A stretch of 64,000 nt of DNA from Corynebacterium jeikeium (GCF_028609885.1 NZ_CP063195.1:930001-994000); one strand, 5' to 3'. Shown: positions 51,456 to 59,716, counted from the first letter of the stretch. A program made the numbers and translations. Notes: generated from the letters alone by a model not told the origin.

Positions 51456-51989
51456 CTAGTATCCGGTTGCCGCGCACTGTTGAGGATCGATGTAGCCCTC
51501 ACGGCAGCCGTACTCGAACTGGATTTCGCCGCTGCTCCGGTTTGGGGTTCCGTCGGGTGCGGTTCCGTATCCACATTTGTAAGCAGGGCAGGTTCCACCG
51601 TTTGCATAGGGGATTTCGGAAGGGTCGAGCCCTGCGTTGCGTTCCGCTTCAAGAATTTCGGCAGCTCCGGGTTGGTTGCCGCAATACTCTGTGTTCCGGA
51701 CCGTGCCGTCCGACATGCGGGAAGGCCCAGGGGTGCCGGGTAGGCACTCAATGACGTAGGGTTCTACCGCGGTTGGTTGAGGTGTGGGCGTACTGGCTGC
51801 GACTGGCGGAGCCGATGCTGGAGTAGATTCCTTCGCCGGGATAGTCGTAGTTTCTTTCGCAGTCTCAGACGATGAACTGCCCGTGGGGGAAGAGCTGCTT
51901 GAACTGGGGGCGGCTTCGTTGCTGGAGCAGGCGGCTAGGCTGAGTAGAGGAATTGCGAGGGTAGCTACAAGCGATTTCCGAAGGTTCAA
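51456..51989 (-). CDS. Cys-rich surface lipoprotein (177 aa)
   Basis: Starting at TTG 51989, the sequence reads (M)NLRKSLVATLAIPLLSLAAC, a good lipoprotein signal with lipobox SLAAC. A Ser/Thr/Ala/Pro linker follows, then a domain of about 85 residues with six Cys (ECLPG, EYCGN, GTCPAYKCG, GCREG, QQCAA), likely three disulfides. The frame is open to 52187 but an extension would overlap the next gene and bury the signal peptide. I recognise no family. It is the last of three same-strand genes of unknown function. Confidence 0.72.
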   Translation of the reverse strand: MNLRKSLVATLAIPLLSLAACSSNEAAPSSSSSSPTGSSSSETAKETTTIPAKESTPASAPPVAASTPTPQPTAVEPYVIECLPGTPGPSRMSDGTVRNTEYCGNQPGAAEILEAERNAGLDPSEIPYANGGTCPAYKCGYGTAPDGTPNRSSGEIQFEYGCREGYIDPQQCAATGY

Positions 51990-52071
51990 ATTTCCGGGTC
52001 TTTCAAAAGGTAGTGCCCCCGCTCGCGTGGTTCTCCAACCGAATAGCTTGGGGCGGGACGATAGAAATAGA

Positions 52072-52554
52072 TCAGGATTGCGCTGGTTTACGAAGTTCTC
52101 GCGCAATTGAGAGAACCGAGTCTGCAGAGAGAACTGCTTCAATGCGGTGGATTGGGGTAGTTGCTTGGACGAGCTCATCGCGGGCAATTACAAGTCTGCG
52201 ATGAATGTCTTCAATGTCGCTATCCTGACCTTCCATTCCCGTGCCGATGCCCTTAGTGTATTTCAGCTTGTCCCAGGTAATAAGTTCTTCAGAGATGTCA
52301 AACGAAGCATCATTGCTCATCAGCTCAATTTCGCTTGATATCGCTTGAAACGTTTTATCTCCGGTCGTATAGGAACGGAGTATGAAGAAGACTCCGACTG
52401 TGATCGACCCGAGAGTTACAACGCCAGCCAAAACTATAACGGTAGGTTTAAAACAAACTATTCCAAAAAAGAGAATCGTCAATCCGACCATGACGAAGAA
52501 GTCTTCAAGGCTGGAAGAGTTTCCGTCATTTTCTTCGGAAGAGTTGCGCGCCAC
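52072..52554 (-). CDS. two-helix membrane protein with soluble C-terminal domain (160 aa)
   Basis: GTG 52554 is preferred because TGGAGG lies seven bases upstream; the frame is open to 52638 but that part overlaps the upstream gene. The polar start (SSEENDGNSSSLED) is followed by two membrane helices (about 19-37 and 39-61) and a helical domain of about 100 residues (RRLVIARDELVQATTPIHRIEAVLSADSVL in part). No known motif. Composition is AT-richer than the core genes. It follows the 89-aa gene by 31 bases. Confidence 0.68.
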   Translation of the reverse strand: MARNSSEENDGNSSSLEDFFVMVGLTILFFGIVCFKPTVIVLAGVVTLGSITVGVFFILRSYTTGDKTFQAISSEIELMSNDASFDISEELITWDKLKYTKGIGTGMEGQDSDIEDIHRRLVIARDELVQATTPIHRIEAVLSADSVLSIARELRKPAQS

Positions 52555-52585
52555 TAGATAACCTCCACTTGCAAGGAAAACCTGG

Positions 52586-52855
52586 TTACAGCTGGTAAGC
52601 GCCGTAGAAGATAAGTGCACCAGCAATAATCCCAACAAAAATGATCATGATGCCTGCGATTCTCATCAGCTTGGTATCTCGCACTGGGGTAGAGCGAAGC
52701 TCGCCAGCTAGGTCCCGCATCTGAGCGCGTACGGCGCCGTACTCTTCTTCCGTCTTTGCAAGTCGGCGTTGACGACGGACTCGTTGGACATCTAAAGCAG
52801 AAATCGACGGCTGCGTTTGAGCCGACTTAATCTGCGAAAGGGGGTGCAGATCCAT
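52586..52855 (-). CDS. small membrane protein with charged helical N-terminus (89 aa)
   Basis: Residues 20-60 are strongly charged and helical (VQRVRRQRRLAKTEEEY, QMRDLAGELRS), probably a short coiled coil. One hydrophobic segment (about 65-86, RIAGIMIIFVGIIAGALIFYG) ends the protein, so it is tail-anchored or has a tight hairpin. ATG 52855 is the only good start. First of a three-gene minus-strand run with the 160-aa membrane protein and the lipoprotein. Function unknown. Confidence 0.62.
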   Translation of the reverse strand: MDLHPLSQIKSAQTQPSISALDVQRVRRQRRLAKTEEEYGAVRAQMRDLAGELRSTPVRDTKLMRIAGIMIIFVGIIAGALIFYGAYQL

Positions 52856-53150
52856 GCAGATAATAATATCATGACGTGAATCTTAAAAGCACCTTAGTTT
52901 CTATGTCTTGCGGCTAGCTCAATCTAGTGGGTTTGCTTCCATATGCTTGTTGGAAACATTCATCAATCTGTGCTGGAAATCTTCGAGGAACGCCAACCAG
53001 CAGAATGCGAACAAAAGGGGAGTGTCGCTGCGCCTCCCAATGCCGCGCACTGGCACCGACTATCCCCCATTCAGTCTGCATCCAAGAAAGCGGGTTTGAG
53101 CCCTGCCACGCGTCGAGCGGAAAACGCTCCCTCTTTTAACTAAAGCAAAA
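52856..53150. other. intergenic stretch without a convincing gene
   Basis: Three overlapping frames of 60-70 codons are open here on the plus strand (around 52908-53143), but none has a ribosome site, a known motif or normal codon use. I see only the promoter side of the 89-aa gene, and beyond it the tRNA terminator. Confidence 0.5.
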
Positions 53151-53189
53151 CCCCGCCTGACCAGCATTTACGCCGGTCGGGGGGCGGGG
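53151..53189 (-). terminator. terminator of the tRNA gene
   Basis: GC-rich arms (CCCCGCCTGACC against GGTCGGGGGGCGGGG, imperfect). On the minus strand they are followed by TTTTGCTTT. A diverged copy of this sequence lies at about 51331-51375. Confidence 0.65.
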
Positions 53190-53198
53190 GTGAAATCG

Positions 53199-53272
53199 TG
53201 CCCCAGGTGAGACTCGAACTCACACTGGACGGGTTTTGAATCCGTTGCCTCTGCCAATTGGGCTACTGGGGC
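53199..53272 (-). tRNA. tRNA with apparent CAA anticodon (Leu codon UUG), short variable loop
   Basis: The minus strand folds as a cloverleaf. The acceptor is GCCCCAG/CTGGGGC with discriminator A; the D-arm is GCCC...GGC with GG in the loop; the T-arm is GTGAG-TTCGAGT-CTCAC. The anticodon arm is ACGGA-TTCAAAA-CCCGT, giving anticodon CAA, with an A-C mismatch closing the loop. CCA is not encoded. The variable region is only five bases, whereas bacterial tRNA-Leu normally has a long variable arm. The isotype is therefore uncertain even though the anticodon reads Leu. Confidence 0.85.
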
Positions 53273-53334
53273 GTTAAGTGCTTACCGGAGCATAATACGT
53301 CACGGCCATTCAGCCAACCAAAACCGCACTCCGT

Positions 53335-53340
53335 TAAAGT
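53335..53340 (+). promoter_or_regulatory. polA -10 box (leaderless)
   Basis: TAAAGT, seven bases before ATG 53348. No Shine-Dalgarno lies between them, and the upstream frame extension would run into the tRNA. Confidence 0.45.
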
Positions 53341-53347
53341 TGATCGC

Positions 53348-55927
53348 ATGGCTAAACTCCTTCTCCTCGACGGGCATTCGTTGGCGTTCCGCGCCTTCTA
53401 CGCCCTGCCCGCAGCCAATTTCTCCACCGTCGGTGGCCAGCACACCAACGCGGTGTATGGCTTTCTTGGCATGTTCCTCACCCTTATGGATAAGGAACAG
53501 CCCACCCACGTGGCCGCCGCGTTTGACCTGTCCGGCCCCACGTTCCGCGAGGAATCCTTCCCGGAGTACAAGGCGCAGCGCCCGAGCACGCCCGAGGAGT
53601 TCAAGGGCCAGATCGAGCTGATTCGTCGCACACTCGAAGCGTTGGGCGTCACGACCCTAGACAAAGAGTCCTACGAGGCCGACGACATCATCGCGACCCT
53701 AGCCACCGCGGGTGCGAAGGACGGCATGGACGTGTTGATCTGCACCGGCGACCGGGATTCGCTGCAGCTGGTCACCGAGGATGTGACGGTGCTGTACACG
53801 CTCAAGGGTGTTTCTGAACTGCATCGTTTCACCCCACAGGCCGTCGAAGAGAAGTACGGCGTGACCCCCACCCAGTACCCGGACCTCGCGGCGCTGCGCG
53901 GCGATACCTCCGACAACATGCCCGGCGTGCCCGGGGTGGGCCCGAAGACCGCGCAGAAGTGGATCGCCAAGTACGGCAGCCTGCAGGGCGTGATCGACAA
54001 CATGGATGACATCGGCGGGAAGGTCGGCGCCAACCTGCGCGAAAACATCGACAATGTGGTGCTCGCGCGCGACATTACGGAAATGGTGCGGGATCTTAAG
54101 CTCGTTGATGATTTGGACGCCCTCAGCCCCCGCGACATCGACCCCAACGAGGCGCTCGGCATGTTCGAGGAGCTGCAGTTTGGCACGGGGCTGCGCAATA
54201 GGGCATTCAAGATCATGGGCGTGGAGTTCGCCGATAGTGCAGCTATCCCCGTCACGGTGGAGGAGCTGAAGCCGGGGAAGCTAGGTGCGTGGCTGAAGAA
54301 GCGCACCCGCGGCACGGTGGTAGACGTGAATGGCGAGCAGCTGACCCTGCTGGACCGCGACAACGTCGCCATCGTTCAGGACCTCGCCGACGTGGACCCG
54401 AAGGACGAGAAGGTGCTGGCGGAGTGGCTGGCCAACCCTCAGGCCACGAAGTGGCTGCACGACTCCAAGCAGACGTATCACACACTGCAGGATCAAGGTC
54501 TAAAGCTTGACGGCGTGGAGCACGACACGTCCCTGGCGGCGTATCTGCTGCGCCCCGACGTGCGCACCCTCGGCCTGGCGGACGTAGTGCAGCGCCACGT
54601 GGGCCACGAACTGTCGGAAAACGCCACCGGCCCCGAGCGCGCCCAGGCCGTCGCCGAACTGGTGAGGGCCCTCACCCCAGAGATCGAGGCTGCCGGCCAG
54701 GCTGAGCTGTACTTCGACCTGGAAGTCCCGCTGGCCCTGATCCTGGCGGCCATGGAGCACGCGGGCATTGCTGTGGACGACGCAGCGCTCCAGGAGCTCT
54801 CCGATGACTATGGCGCGCGCCTTAACGAGGAGATCGCCGCCGCCCGCGAACTGGCGGGGGAGCCGGAGCTCAACCTTTCCTCCCCGAAGCAGCTGCAGAA
54901 GGTCCTGTTCGAGACCTTCGACCTGCCGAAGACGAAGAAGACCAAGACCGGGTATTCCACCGCTGCCGCAGAACTGGAGAAGCTGGCCGCCCAGTCCAAC
55001 CACCCGTTCCTGGGCCACCTCATGGCCCACCGCGAGTACCAGAAGATGAAGTCCACCATTGACGGACTTATCGAGGCCGTGGGCGACGACGGGCGCATCC
55101 ACACCACCTTCAACCAGAAGGGCGCGGCGACAGGCCGCCTGTCTTCCTCCGACCCGAACCTGCAGAACATCCCCGTGCGCACCGACGCCGGCCGCAAGAT
55201 CCGCGCCGCATTCACGGTCGGGGAGGGCTACGAAACGCTGCTGACCGCCGACTACTCCCAGATCGAGATGCGCGTGATGGCGCACCTGTCGGAGGATGCG
55301 GGCCTGATCGAGGCCTACGCCAGCGGCGAGGACCTACACAACTACGTCGGCTCGCGCGTGTTCGATGTGCCGGTCGATGAGGTCACCCCGGAACTGCGCC
55401 GCCGGGTGAAGGCGCTGAGCTATGGCCTGGTCTACGGCCTGTCCGCCTTCGGGCTTTCACAGCAGCTGAAGATCAGCGCGGGGGAGGCGAAGAGGATCAT
55501 GGATAACTACTTTGAGCGCTTCGGTGGAGTGAAGCGCTACCTCGACCACGTGGTGGAGGTCGCCAAGGAGACTGGCTACACGGAGACTCTCTACGGCCGC
55601 CGCCGTTACCTGCCGGAGCTGAACTCCTCTAACCGTGTGGCCAGGGAGAATGCCGAACGCGCCGCCCTGAATGCCCCGATCCAGGGCACGGCTGCGGACA
55701 TCATCAAGTTGGCCATGCTGCGCGTGGATCGGGAGATCACGCGCCAGCAGCTGGCTTCCCGCGTGCTGCTGCAGGTCCACGATGAACTCGTGGTGGAGGT
55801 CGCGCCCGGCGAGCTGGAGCAGATCACCGAGCTAGTCGAGCGGGAAATGGATGCCGCCGCCCAGCTGCGCGTACCGCTGGATGTCTCCGCCGGCACGGGC
55901 GATAGCTGGGACCTGGCAGCGCATTAG
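53348..55927 (+). CDS. polA: DNA polymerase I
   Basis: 859 aa. The N-terminal 5'-nuclease domain (KLLLLDGHSLAFRAFYAL, EADDIIATLA, CTGDRDSLQLV) removes primers and flaps. The middle exonuclease-like domain lacks an obvious catalytic DxE, as in actinobacterial Pol I, so proofreading is probably absent. The polymerase domain has motif A DYSQIEMRVMAHLS, the O-helix region KALSYGLVYGLSAFG and motif C QVHDELVVEV. The start follows a -10 box. It is divergent from the tRNA and convergent with DUF368. Confidence 0.97.
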   Translation: MAKLLLLDGHSLAFRAFYALPAANFSTVGGQHTNAVYGFLGMFLTLMDKEQPTHVAAAFDLSGPTFREESFPEYKAQRPSTPEEFKGQIELIRRTLEALGVTTLDKESYEADDIIATLATAGAKDGMDVLICTGDRDSLQLVTEDVTVLYTLKGVSELHRFTPQAVEEKYGVTPTQYPDLAALRGDTSDNMPGVPGVGPKTAQKWIAKYGSLQGVIDNMDDIGGKVGANLRENIDNVVLARDITEMVRDLKLVDDLDALSPRDIDPNEALGMFEELQFGTGLRNRAFKIMGVEFADSAAIPVTVEELKPGKLGAWLKKRTRGTVVDVNGEQLTLLDRDNVAIVQDLADVDPKDEKVLAEWLANPQATKWLHDSKQTYHTLQDQGLKLDGVEHDTSLAAYLLRPDVRTLGLADVVQRHVGHELSENATGPERAQAVAELVRALTPEIEAAGQAELYFDLEVPLALILAAMEHAGIAVDDAALQELSDDYGARLNEEIAAARELAGEPELNLSSPKQLQKVLFETFDLPKTKKTKTGYSTAAAELEKLAAQSNHPFLGHLMAHREYQKMKSTIDGLIEAVGDDGRIHTTFNQKGAATGRLSSSDPNLQNIPVRTDAGRKIRAAFTVGEGYETLLTADYSQIEMRVMAHLSEDAGLIEAYASGEDLHNYVGSRVFDVPVDEVTPELRRRVKALSYGLVYGLSAFGLSQQLKISAGEAKRIMDNYFERFGGVKRYLDHVVEVAKETGYTETLYGRRRYLPELNSSNRVARENAERAALNAPIQGTAADIIKLAMLRVDREITRQQLASRVLLQVHDELVVEVAPGELEQITELVEREMDAAAQLRVPLDVSAGTGDSWDLAAH

Positions 55928-55945
55928 TCGCGCGCGCCAGCCGGG

Positions 55946-56842
55946 TTAGCTAGCGTTGGCCTTCGCGTTCGAGGCCTTCTCGGCCGCCAGCATCGCCACG
56001 ACGATCACCGCGCCCAGCAGGAACAGGCCGATGGCGGCGCCCAGGTGCTCGCCCGGCGCCTGCAGGTTCGCATCCCCGTCCTGCCACGGCCACAGCGCAC
56101 GCAGGGAGCCCAGCATCAGGCCCGTCATCACGAACAGCGTGATGGTGCGGTGGTTGTTCAGCAGGTACTCCAGCAGGCGTACGAAGCACACGATGCCGGT
56201 GATAGCGCCCAGGAAGAACACGCCCAGGTAGACCAGGTTCCTATCGTCCACCGCCGCCATCGTCGCGGAGTACAGGCCCACGGCCAGCAGGAAGAAGGAA
56301 CCCGAAACACCCGGCAGCACCAGCGCACACACTGCAATCGCCGCGGCCACGAAAACCCACAGCAGGTTCGGGTCGGATTGTGGGGCACTGGTAACGCCCG
56401 TCAGGAAGAACGTGGCCACTGCCGCCACAACCAAGCCGAGGATCGCCATCGGCAGCCGCCGGCGCGCGTCCTCCTTATCCGTCATGCCAATCGGCACGGC
56501 CAGGGAGAGCAGCACCATGCCGAAGAACAGTGCGCGCGAGTGCACCGGCTTGTCCGTCACGAAGCTTTCCATCACACCTGCCAGCGAGAGCACCACGGCC
56601 GCCATACCAACTACCATCGGCAGCAACAGCAACCAGTCCAGTGTCTTGTACTGGGCAAACGCGGCCTTGCGATCTTTCGGCAGTTTTTTCGTGGCATCCA
56701 GGAACAGGTTCGCCTGGTGCAGGACGCGCTCGTACACGCCGGTAACCAACGCGATCGTGCCGCCGGAAACGCCCGGGACGAGCTCGGCCATGCCAATCAA
56801 CCCGCCACGGACCATATTTACTAGTATTTGCAGTATCTTCAT
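55946..56842 (-). CDS. DUF368 family polyprenyl-phosphate transporter
   Basis: 298 aa with about eight membrane helices. The family signatures are visible twice: GMAELVPGVSGGTIALVTG near residue 18 and ALVLPGVSGSFFLLAVGLY near 185. DUF368 proteins (PopT type) were recently reported to return polyprenyl phosphate carriers across the membrane for cell envelope synthesis; in a Corynebacterium the carrier would be decaprenyl phosphate. ATG 56842 (MKILQILVNMVRGG) is the likely start. Divergent from rpsA. Confidence 0.9.
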   Translation of the reverse strand: MKILQILVNMVRGGLIGMAELVPGVSGGTIALVTGVYERVLHQANLFLDATKKLPKDRKAAFAQYKTLDWLLLLPMVVGMAAVVLSLAGVMESFVTDKPVHSRALFFGMVLLSLAVPIGMTDKEDARRRLPMAILGLVVAAVATFFLTGVTSAPQSDPNLLWVFVAAAIAVCALVLPGVSGSFFLLAVGLYSATMAAVDDRNLVYLGVFFLGAITGIVCFVRLLEYLLNNHRTITLFVMTGLMLGSLRALWPWQDGDANLQAPGEHLGAAIGLFLLGAVIVVAMLAAEKASNAKANAS

Positions 56843-56905
56843 CGCGCCCAATCGTACTGCACGTCTTGGACAACCCAGCTTCAACTCGCGGCCGAAAGTC
56901 CATGT

Positions 56906-56934
56906 TTGCGCTGTTCACTGTGGTCGTGTAGCGT
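56906..56934 (+). promoter_or_regulatory. rpsA promoter candidate
   Basis: TTGCGC (56906-56911), a 17-base spacer, then TAGCGT (56929-56934). It predicts a leader of about 165 bases before rpsA. Confidence 0.45.
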
Positions 56935-56944
56935 TATGCGCGTT

Positions 56945-57055
56945 GTGCGCTCTCTTTTTGATTCTTTGGGACGCCCCCACGTGGAGCTCCTAGAGGCTAA
57001 CCGCCAGGTAATTGACGCTGGTGGTGGCGTCAAAAAGAAGGGTTTGCAGAACTAG
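56945..57055 (+). CDS. possible leader small ORF ahead of rpsA (36 aa)
   Basis: A frame starting at GTG 56945 (or ATG 56936, which would precede the predicted transcript start) codes VRSLFDSLGR, then a 20-residue stretch, and ends VKKKGLQN before TAG, 49 bases ahead of rpsA. It lies near the 5' end of the predicted leader, has no Shine-Dalgarno, and overlaps both arms of the leader hairpin. It may be chance. Confidence 0.25.
   Translation: MRSLFDSLGRPHVELLEANRQVIDAGGGVKKKGLQN
56962..57039 (+). promoter_or_regulatory. structured leader of rpsA with two exclusive hairpins
   Basis: The left arm (56962-56980, TTCTTT..GACGCC.CCAC) pairs with the right arm (57021-57039, GTGG.GGCGTC..AAAGAA) at 16 of 19 positions. 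A smaller hairpin, TTGACGC (57012-57018) with GCGTCAA (57027-57033), uses part of the same right arm, so the two cannot form together. Confidence 0.5.
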
Positions 57056-57104
57056 AGTAACTGTCCATCTTCTATTTCTATTCGTTTCGAAAGACATTCA
57101 ACAT

Positions 57105-58571
57105 ATGCCCACCAACAACGTCCCTCAGGTAGCCATTAACGACATTGGCTCTGCTGAGGATTTCCTCGCTGCCGTCGACTCCACCATCAAGTACTTCAAC
57201 GATGGTGACATTGTCGAGGGCACCGTCGTCAAGGTCGATCACGACGAGGTCCTGCTGGACATCGGATACAAGACGGAGGGTGTCATCCCTTCCCGCGAGC
57301 TGTCGATCAAGCACGACGTTGACCCGGGTGAGGTTGTTGAGGTCGGCGACGAGATCGACGCTCTGGTTCTCACCAAGGAAGACAAGGAAGGCCGCCTGAT
57401 CCTGTCCAAGAAGCGTGCACAGTACGAGCGCGCTTGGGGCACGATCGAGGAGCTCAAGAAGAACGAGGAGCCGGTCACCGGTACCGTCATCGAGGTCGTC
57501 AAGGGCGGCCTGATCCTGGACATCGGCCTGCGCGGCTTCCTGCCCGCCTCCCTGGTGGAGATGCGTCGCGTCCGCGACCTGCAGCCCTACATCGGCCAGG
57601 AGATCGAGGCCAAGATCATCGAGCTGGACAAGCACCGCAACAACGTTGTGCTGTCCCGCCGCGCATGGCTCGAGCAGACCCAGTCCGAGGTTCGCTCCGA
57701 GTTCCTGCACCAGCTGCAGAAGGGCCAGGTCCGCAAGGGCGTTGTCTCCTCCATCGTCAACTTCGGCGCATTCGTCGATCTCGGCGGTGTCGACGGCCTG
57801 GTTCACGTCTCCCAGCTGTCCTGGAAGCACATCGACCACCCGTCCGAGGTTGTCGCCGTCGGCGACGAGGTCACCGTCGAGGTTCTGGATGTGGATCTGG
57901 ACCGCGAGCGCGTGTCCCTGTCCCTGAAGGCAACCCAGGAGGACCCGTGGCGCGTATTCGCACGCACCCACGCCATCGGCCAGATCGTGCCGGGCAAGGT
58001 CACCAAGCTGGTTCCGTTCGGCGCATTCGTCCGCGTCGAGGAGGGCATCGAGGGCCTGGTTCACATCTCCGAGCTGGCCGAGCGCCACGTCGAGGTTCCG
58101 GATCAGGTTGTTGGCGTTGGCCAGGACGCAATGGTCAAGGTCATCGACATCGACCTGGAGCGTCGCCGCATCTCCCTGTCCCTGAAGCAGGCTGATGAGG
58201 ACTACACCGAGGAGTTCGACCCGTCCAAGTACGGCATGGCTGACTCCTACGACGAGCAGGGCAACTACATCTTCCCGGAGGGCTTCGACCCGGAGACGAA
58301 CGAGTGGCTCGAGGGCTACGACGAGCAGCGTCAGGCATGGGAGGAGCGCTACGCAGAGTCCGAGCGTCGCCACCGCCTGCACACCGCCCAGATCGAGCGC
58401 AACCGCGCCGCAGCTGCCGAGGCCGCTGCAAACGGCGAGGGTGGCTACTCCTCCGAGACTCAGACCGAGTCCGCACCGGCTTCCTCCGAGGCACCGGCTC
58501 AGGACGCTGGCACCCTGGCTTCCGACGAGCAGCTGGCTGCTCTGCGCGAGAAGCTGGCCGGCGGCGAGTAA
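57105..58571 (+). CDS. rpsA: 30S ribosomal protein S1
   Basis: 488 aa, close to the mycobacterial length, with four S1 motifs (about 32-105, 118-185, 203-275 and 290-362; the third and fourth read VSSIVNFGAFVDLGGVDGLVH and VTKLVPFGAFVRVEEGIEGLVH in part). An acidic and Ala/Glu/Ser-rich tail of about 110 residues follows. It brings mRNA to the 30S subunit, which is interesting in a genome with many leaderless genes. The frame is open upstream but ATG 57105 (MPTNNVPQVAIND) is the family start. A strong terminator follows. Confidence 0.98.
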   Translation: MPTNNVPQVAINDIGSAEDFLAAVDSTIKYFNDGDIVEGTVVKVDHDEVLLDIGYKTEGVIPSRELSIKHDVDPGEVVEVGDEIDALVLTKEDKEGRLILSKKRAQYERAWGTIEELKKNEEPVTGTVIEVVKGGLILDIGLRGFLPASLVEMRRVRDLQPYIGQEIEAKIIELDKHRNNVVLSRRAWLEQTQSEVRSEFLHQLQKGQVRKGVVSSIVNFGAFVDLGGVDGLVHVSQLSWKHIDHPSEVVAVGDEVTVEVLDVDLDRERVSLSLKATQEDPWRVFARTHAIGQIVPGKVTKLVPFGAFVRVEEGIEGLVHISELAERHVEVPDQVVGVGQDAMVKVIDIDLERRRISLSLKQADEDYTEEFDPSKYGMADSYDEQGNYIFPEGFDPETNEWLEGYDEQRQAWEERYAESERRHRLHTAQIERNRAAAAEAAANGEGGYSSETQTESAPASSEAPAQDAGTLASDEQLAALREKLAGGE

Positions 58572-58611
58572 ATCACTCGACACCGCTAGTTCGGTAGAGC
58601 TTTAAGCGACT

Positions 58612-58660
58612 AACCCCCGACTTCCCTTTGCTGGGAGGCCGGGGGTTGATTCTGTTTTTT
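58612..58660 (+). terminator. rpsA terminator
   Basis: A stem AACCCCCG-ACTTCCC against GGGAGGC-CGGGGGTT with a 6-base loop, then a T-rich tail (CTGTTTTTT). Confidence 0.85.
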
Positions 58661-58676
58661 GGAGCGGACACAAAGA

Positions 58677-58715
58677 AAGGGCGCGCTCCCGGTTGCTCTC
58701 CGGTTGCGCGCCCTT
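58677..58715 (-). terminator. terminator of the hydratase/FabG operon
   Basis: AAGGGCGCG and CGCGCCCTT arms; on the minus strand they are followed by TCTTTGT. It lies 29 bases beyond the stop of the MaoC gene. Confidence 0.7.
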
Positions 58716-58743
58716 GATCTAGGCGTGTAGCGCTAGGCGTGCT

Positions 58744-59673
58744 TTACAGCGCCTCGACCTTGCCCACAGCGTGCAGGGTCTTTAGCTTAGAAGCCTTGCG
58801 CAGCTGCAAGTCCCACTCGCTGGGGCGCGGGTAGGCTTTGTCGCCCGCAGCCTCGGCGAAGAATGCCACGGTGGTCGGCAGCGTAACGGGCTTGGCGAAC
58901 TCCACGCTGAAACGTGCAGCGGAAGGCAGCAAGCCCTCCAGGCCGCGCAGCATCGTGGCAGCGGACCACATGCCGTGCGCAATGACGGCCGGGAAGCCGA
59001 ATGCCTTCGCGCCAACGCTGGAGACGTGGATCGGGTTCTTATCACCCGAAGCCTGCGCGTACTCCTGGATGTCCGCCGGGGTGACGCGGAACTTCGCGGA
59101 CGGGGTCGCGTCGTACTCATCGAACTCAACCGGCTCCAGAATGCGGCCGTCGGTCGGCTGCTTGTCCTTGTAAGGCGAGGAGCTGGAAAGCTTCGCACCC
59201 TTAGACAGGAAGCCACTGGTCTGCTTCCACACGTCCTCGCCGTCGACGGAGACGACGGTGACGACATCCAGCAGCACACCCTTGGTGTGCGGACGCAGGT
59301 TCTCCGCGTGCACGCGGATGTCCAGCACATCGTCCACGGTCAGGTCGCGGGTCTGTTCGATGCGGTTGGTCAGGTGCACCAGGCCCACGGCATTAACGGG
59401 GGAGTCCGATGCAGTCAGGATCTTCATGACGATCGGGAAGCTCAGCACGTACGGGTACGTGATCGGCAGCTCGTTGCGCAGCCGCAGGCCCGTTGCCGCG
59501 TTGTAGGCAGCCAGCTCCGGCACCTTGATCTTGACGCCCTCAACCTTGAACGCAGTCTTCGGATTGTCCTTGGCACTGCGGGGGCTACCCACGCCCGGAA
59601 CAACATCCTTGACGGCGTTGCGGTACTCGTCCATCAGCACTGGGATGGAATCCAGCTTCTTGTAGTCAACCAC
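58744..59673 (-). CDS. htdX: MaoC-like (R)-hydratase/3-hydroxyacyl-thioester dehydratase (HtdX type)
   Basis: 309 aa in two hot-dog halves. The C-terminal half carries the hydratase-2 motif (YAQASGDKNPIHVS, then AVIAHGMWSAATML) with the catalytic Asp and His. The N-terminal half is degenerate, as in the M. tuberculosis Rv0241c (HtdX) group. It would interconvert 3-hydroxyacyl and enoyl thioesters. The GTG start at 59673 has AAAGGAG upstream. It is last of a two-gene unit with the long FabG, matching the Rv0241c-Rv0242c order. Confidence 0.92.
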   Translation of the reverse strand: MVDYKKLDSIPVLMDEYRNAVKDVVPGVGSPRSAKDNPKTAFKVEGVKIKVPELAAYNAATGLRLRNELPITYPYVLSFPIVMKILTASDSPVNAVGLVHLTNRIEQTRDLTVDDVLDIRVHAENLRPHTKGVLLDVVTVVSVDGEDVWKQTSGFLSKGAKLSSSSPYKDKQPTDGRILEPVEFDEYDATPSAKFRVTPADIQEYAQASGDKNPIHVSSVGAKAFGFPAVIAHGMWSAATMLRGLEGLLPSAARFSVEFAKPVTLPTTVAFFAEAAGDKAYPRPSEWDLQLRKASKLKTLHAVGKVEAL

Positions 59674-59716
59674 TGGTCGTGGCTCCTTTCTCTACAGTTC
59701 GCTTGACGGGTTCGTC

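Noticed and set aside
52908..53143. Three overlapping plus-strand frames of 60-70 codons before the tRNA
   Set aside because: They compete with each other, lack ribosome sites, and have odd composition; none was judged a gene.
44241..53272. Genomic island or prophage in the accessory region
   Set aside because: A tRNA and AT-richer genes are present, but no integrase, phage structural gene, transposase or clear attachment-site pair was found. The ~95 bp repeats are reported as such instead.
57078..58583. Long antisense open frame (about 500 codons) across rpsA
   Set aside because: It is the mirror of a strongly biased ribosomal protein gene in GC-rich DNA, has no start signals of its own, and codes no recognisable protein. 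Similar antisense frames over dnaE1, pyk2, treY, hisD and trpE were dropped for the same reason.
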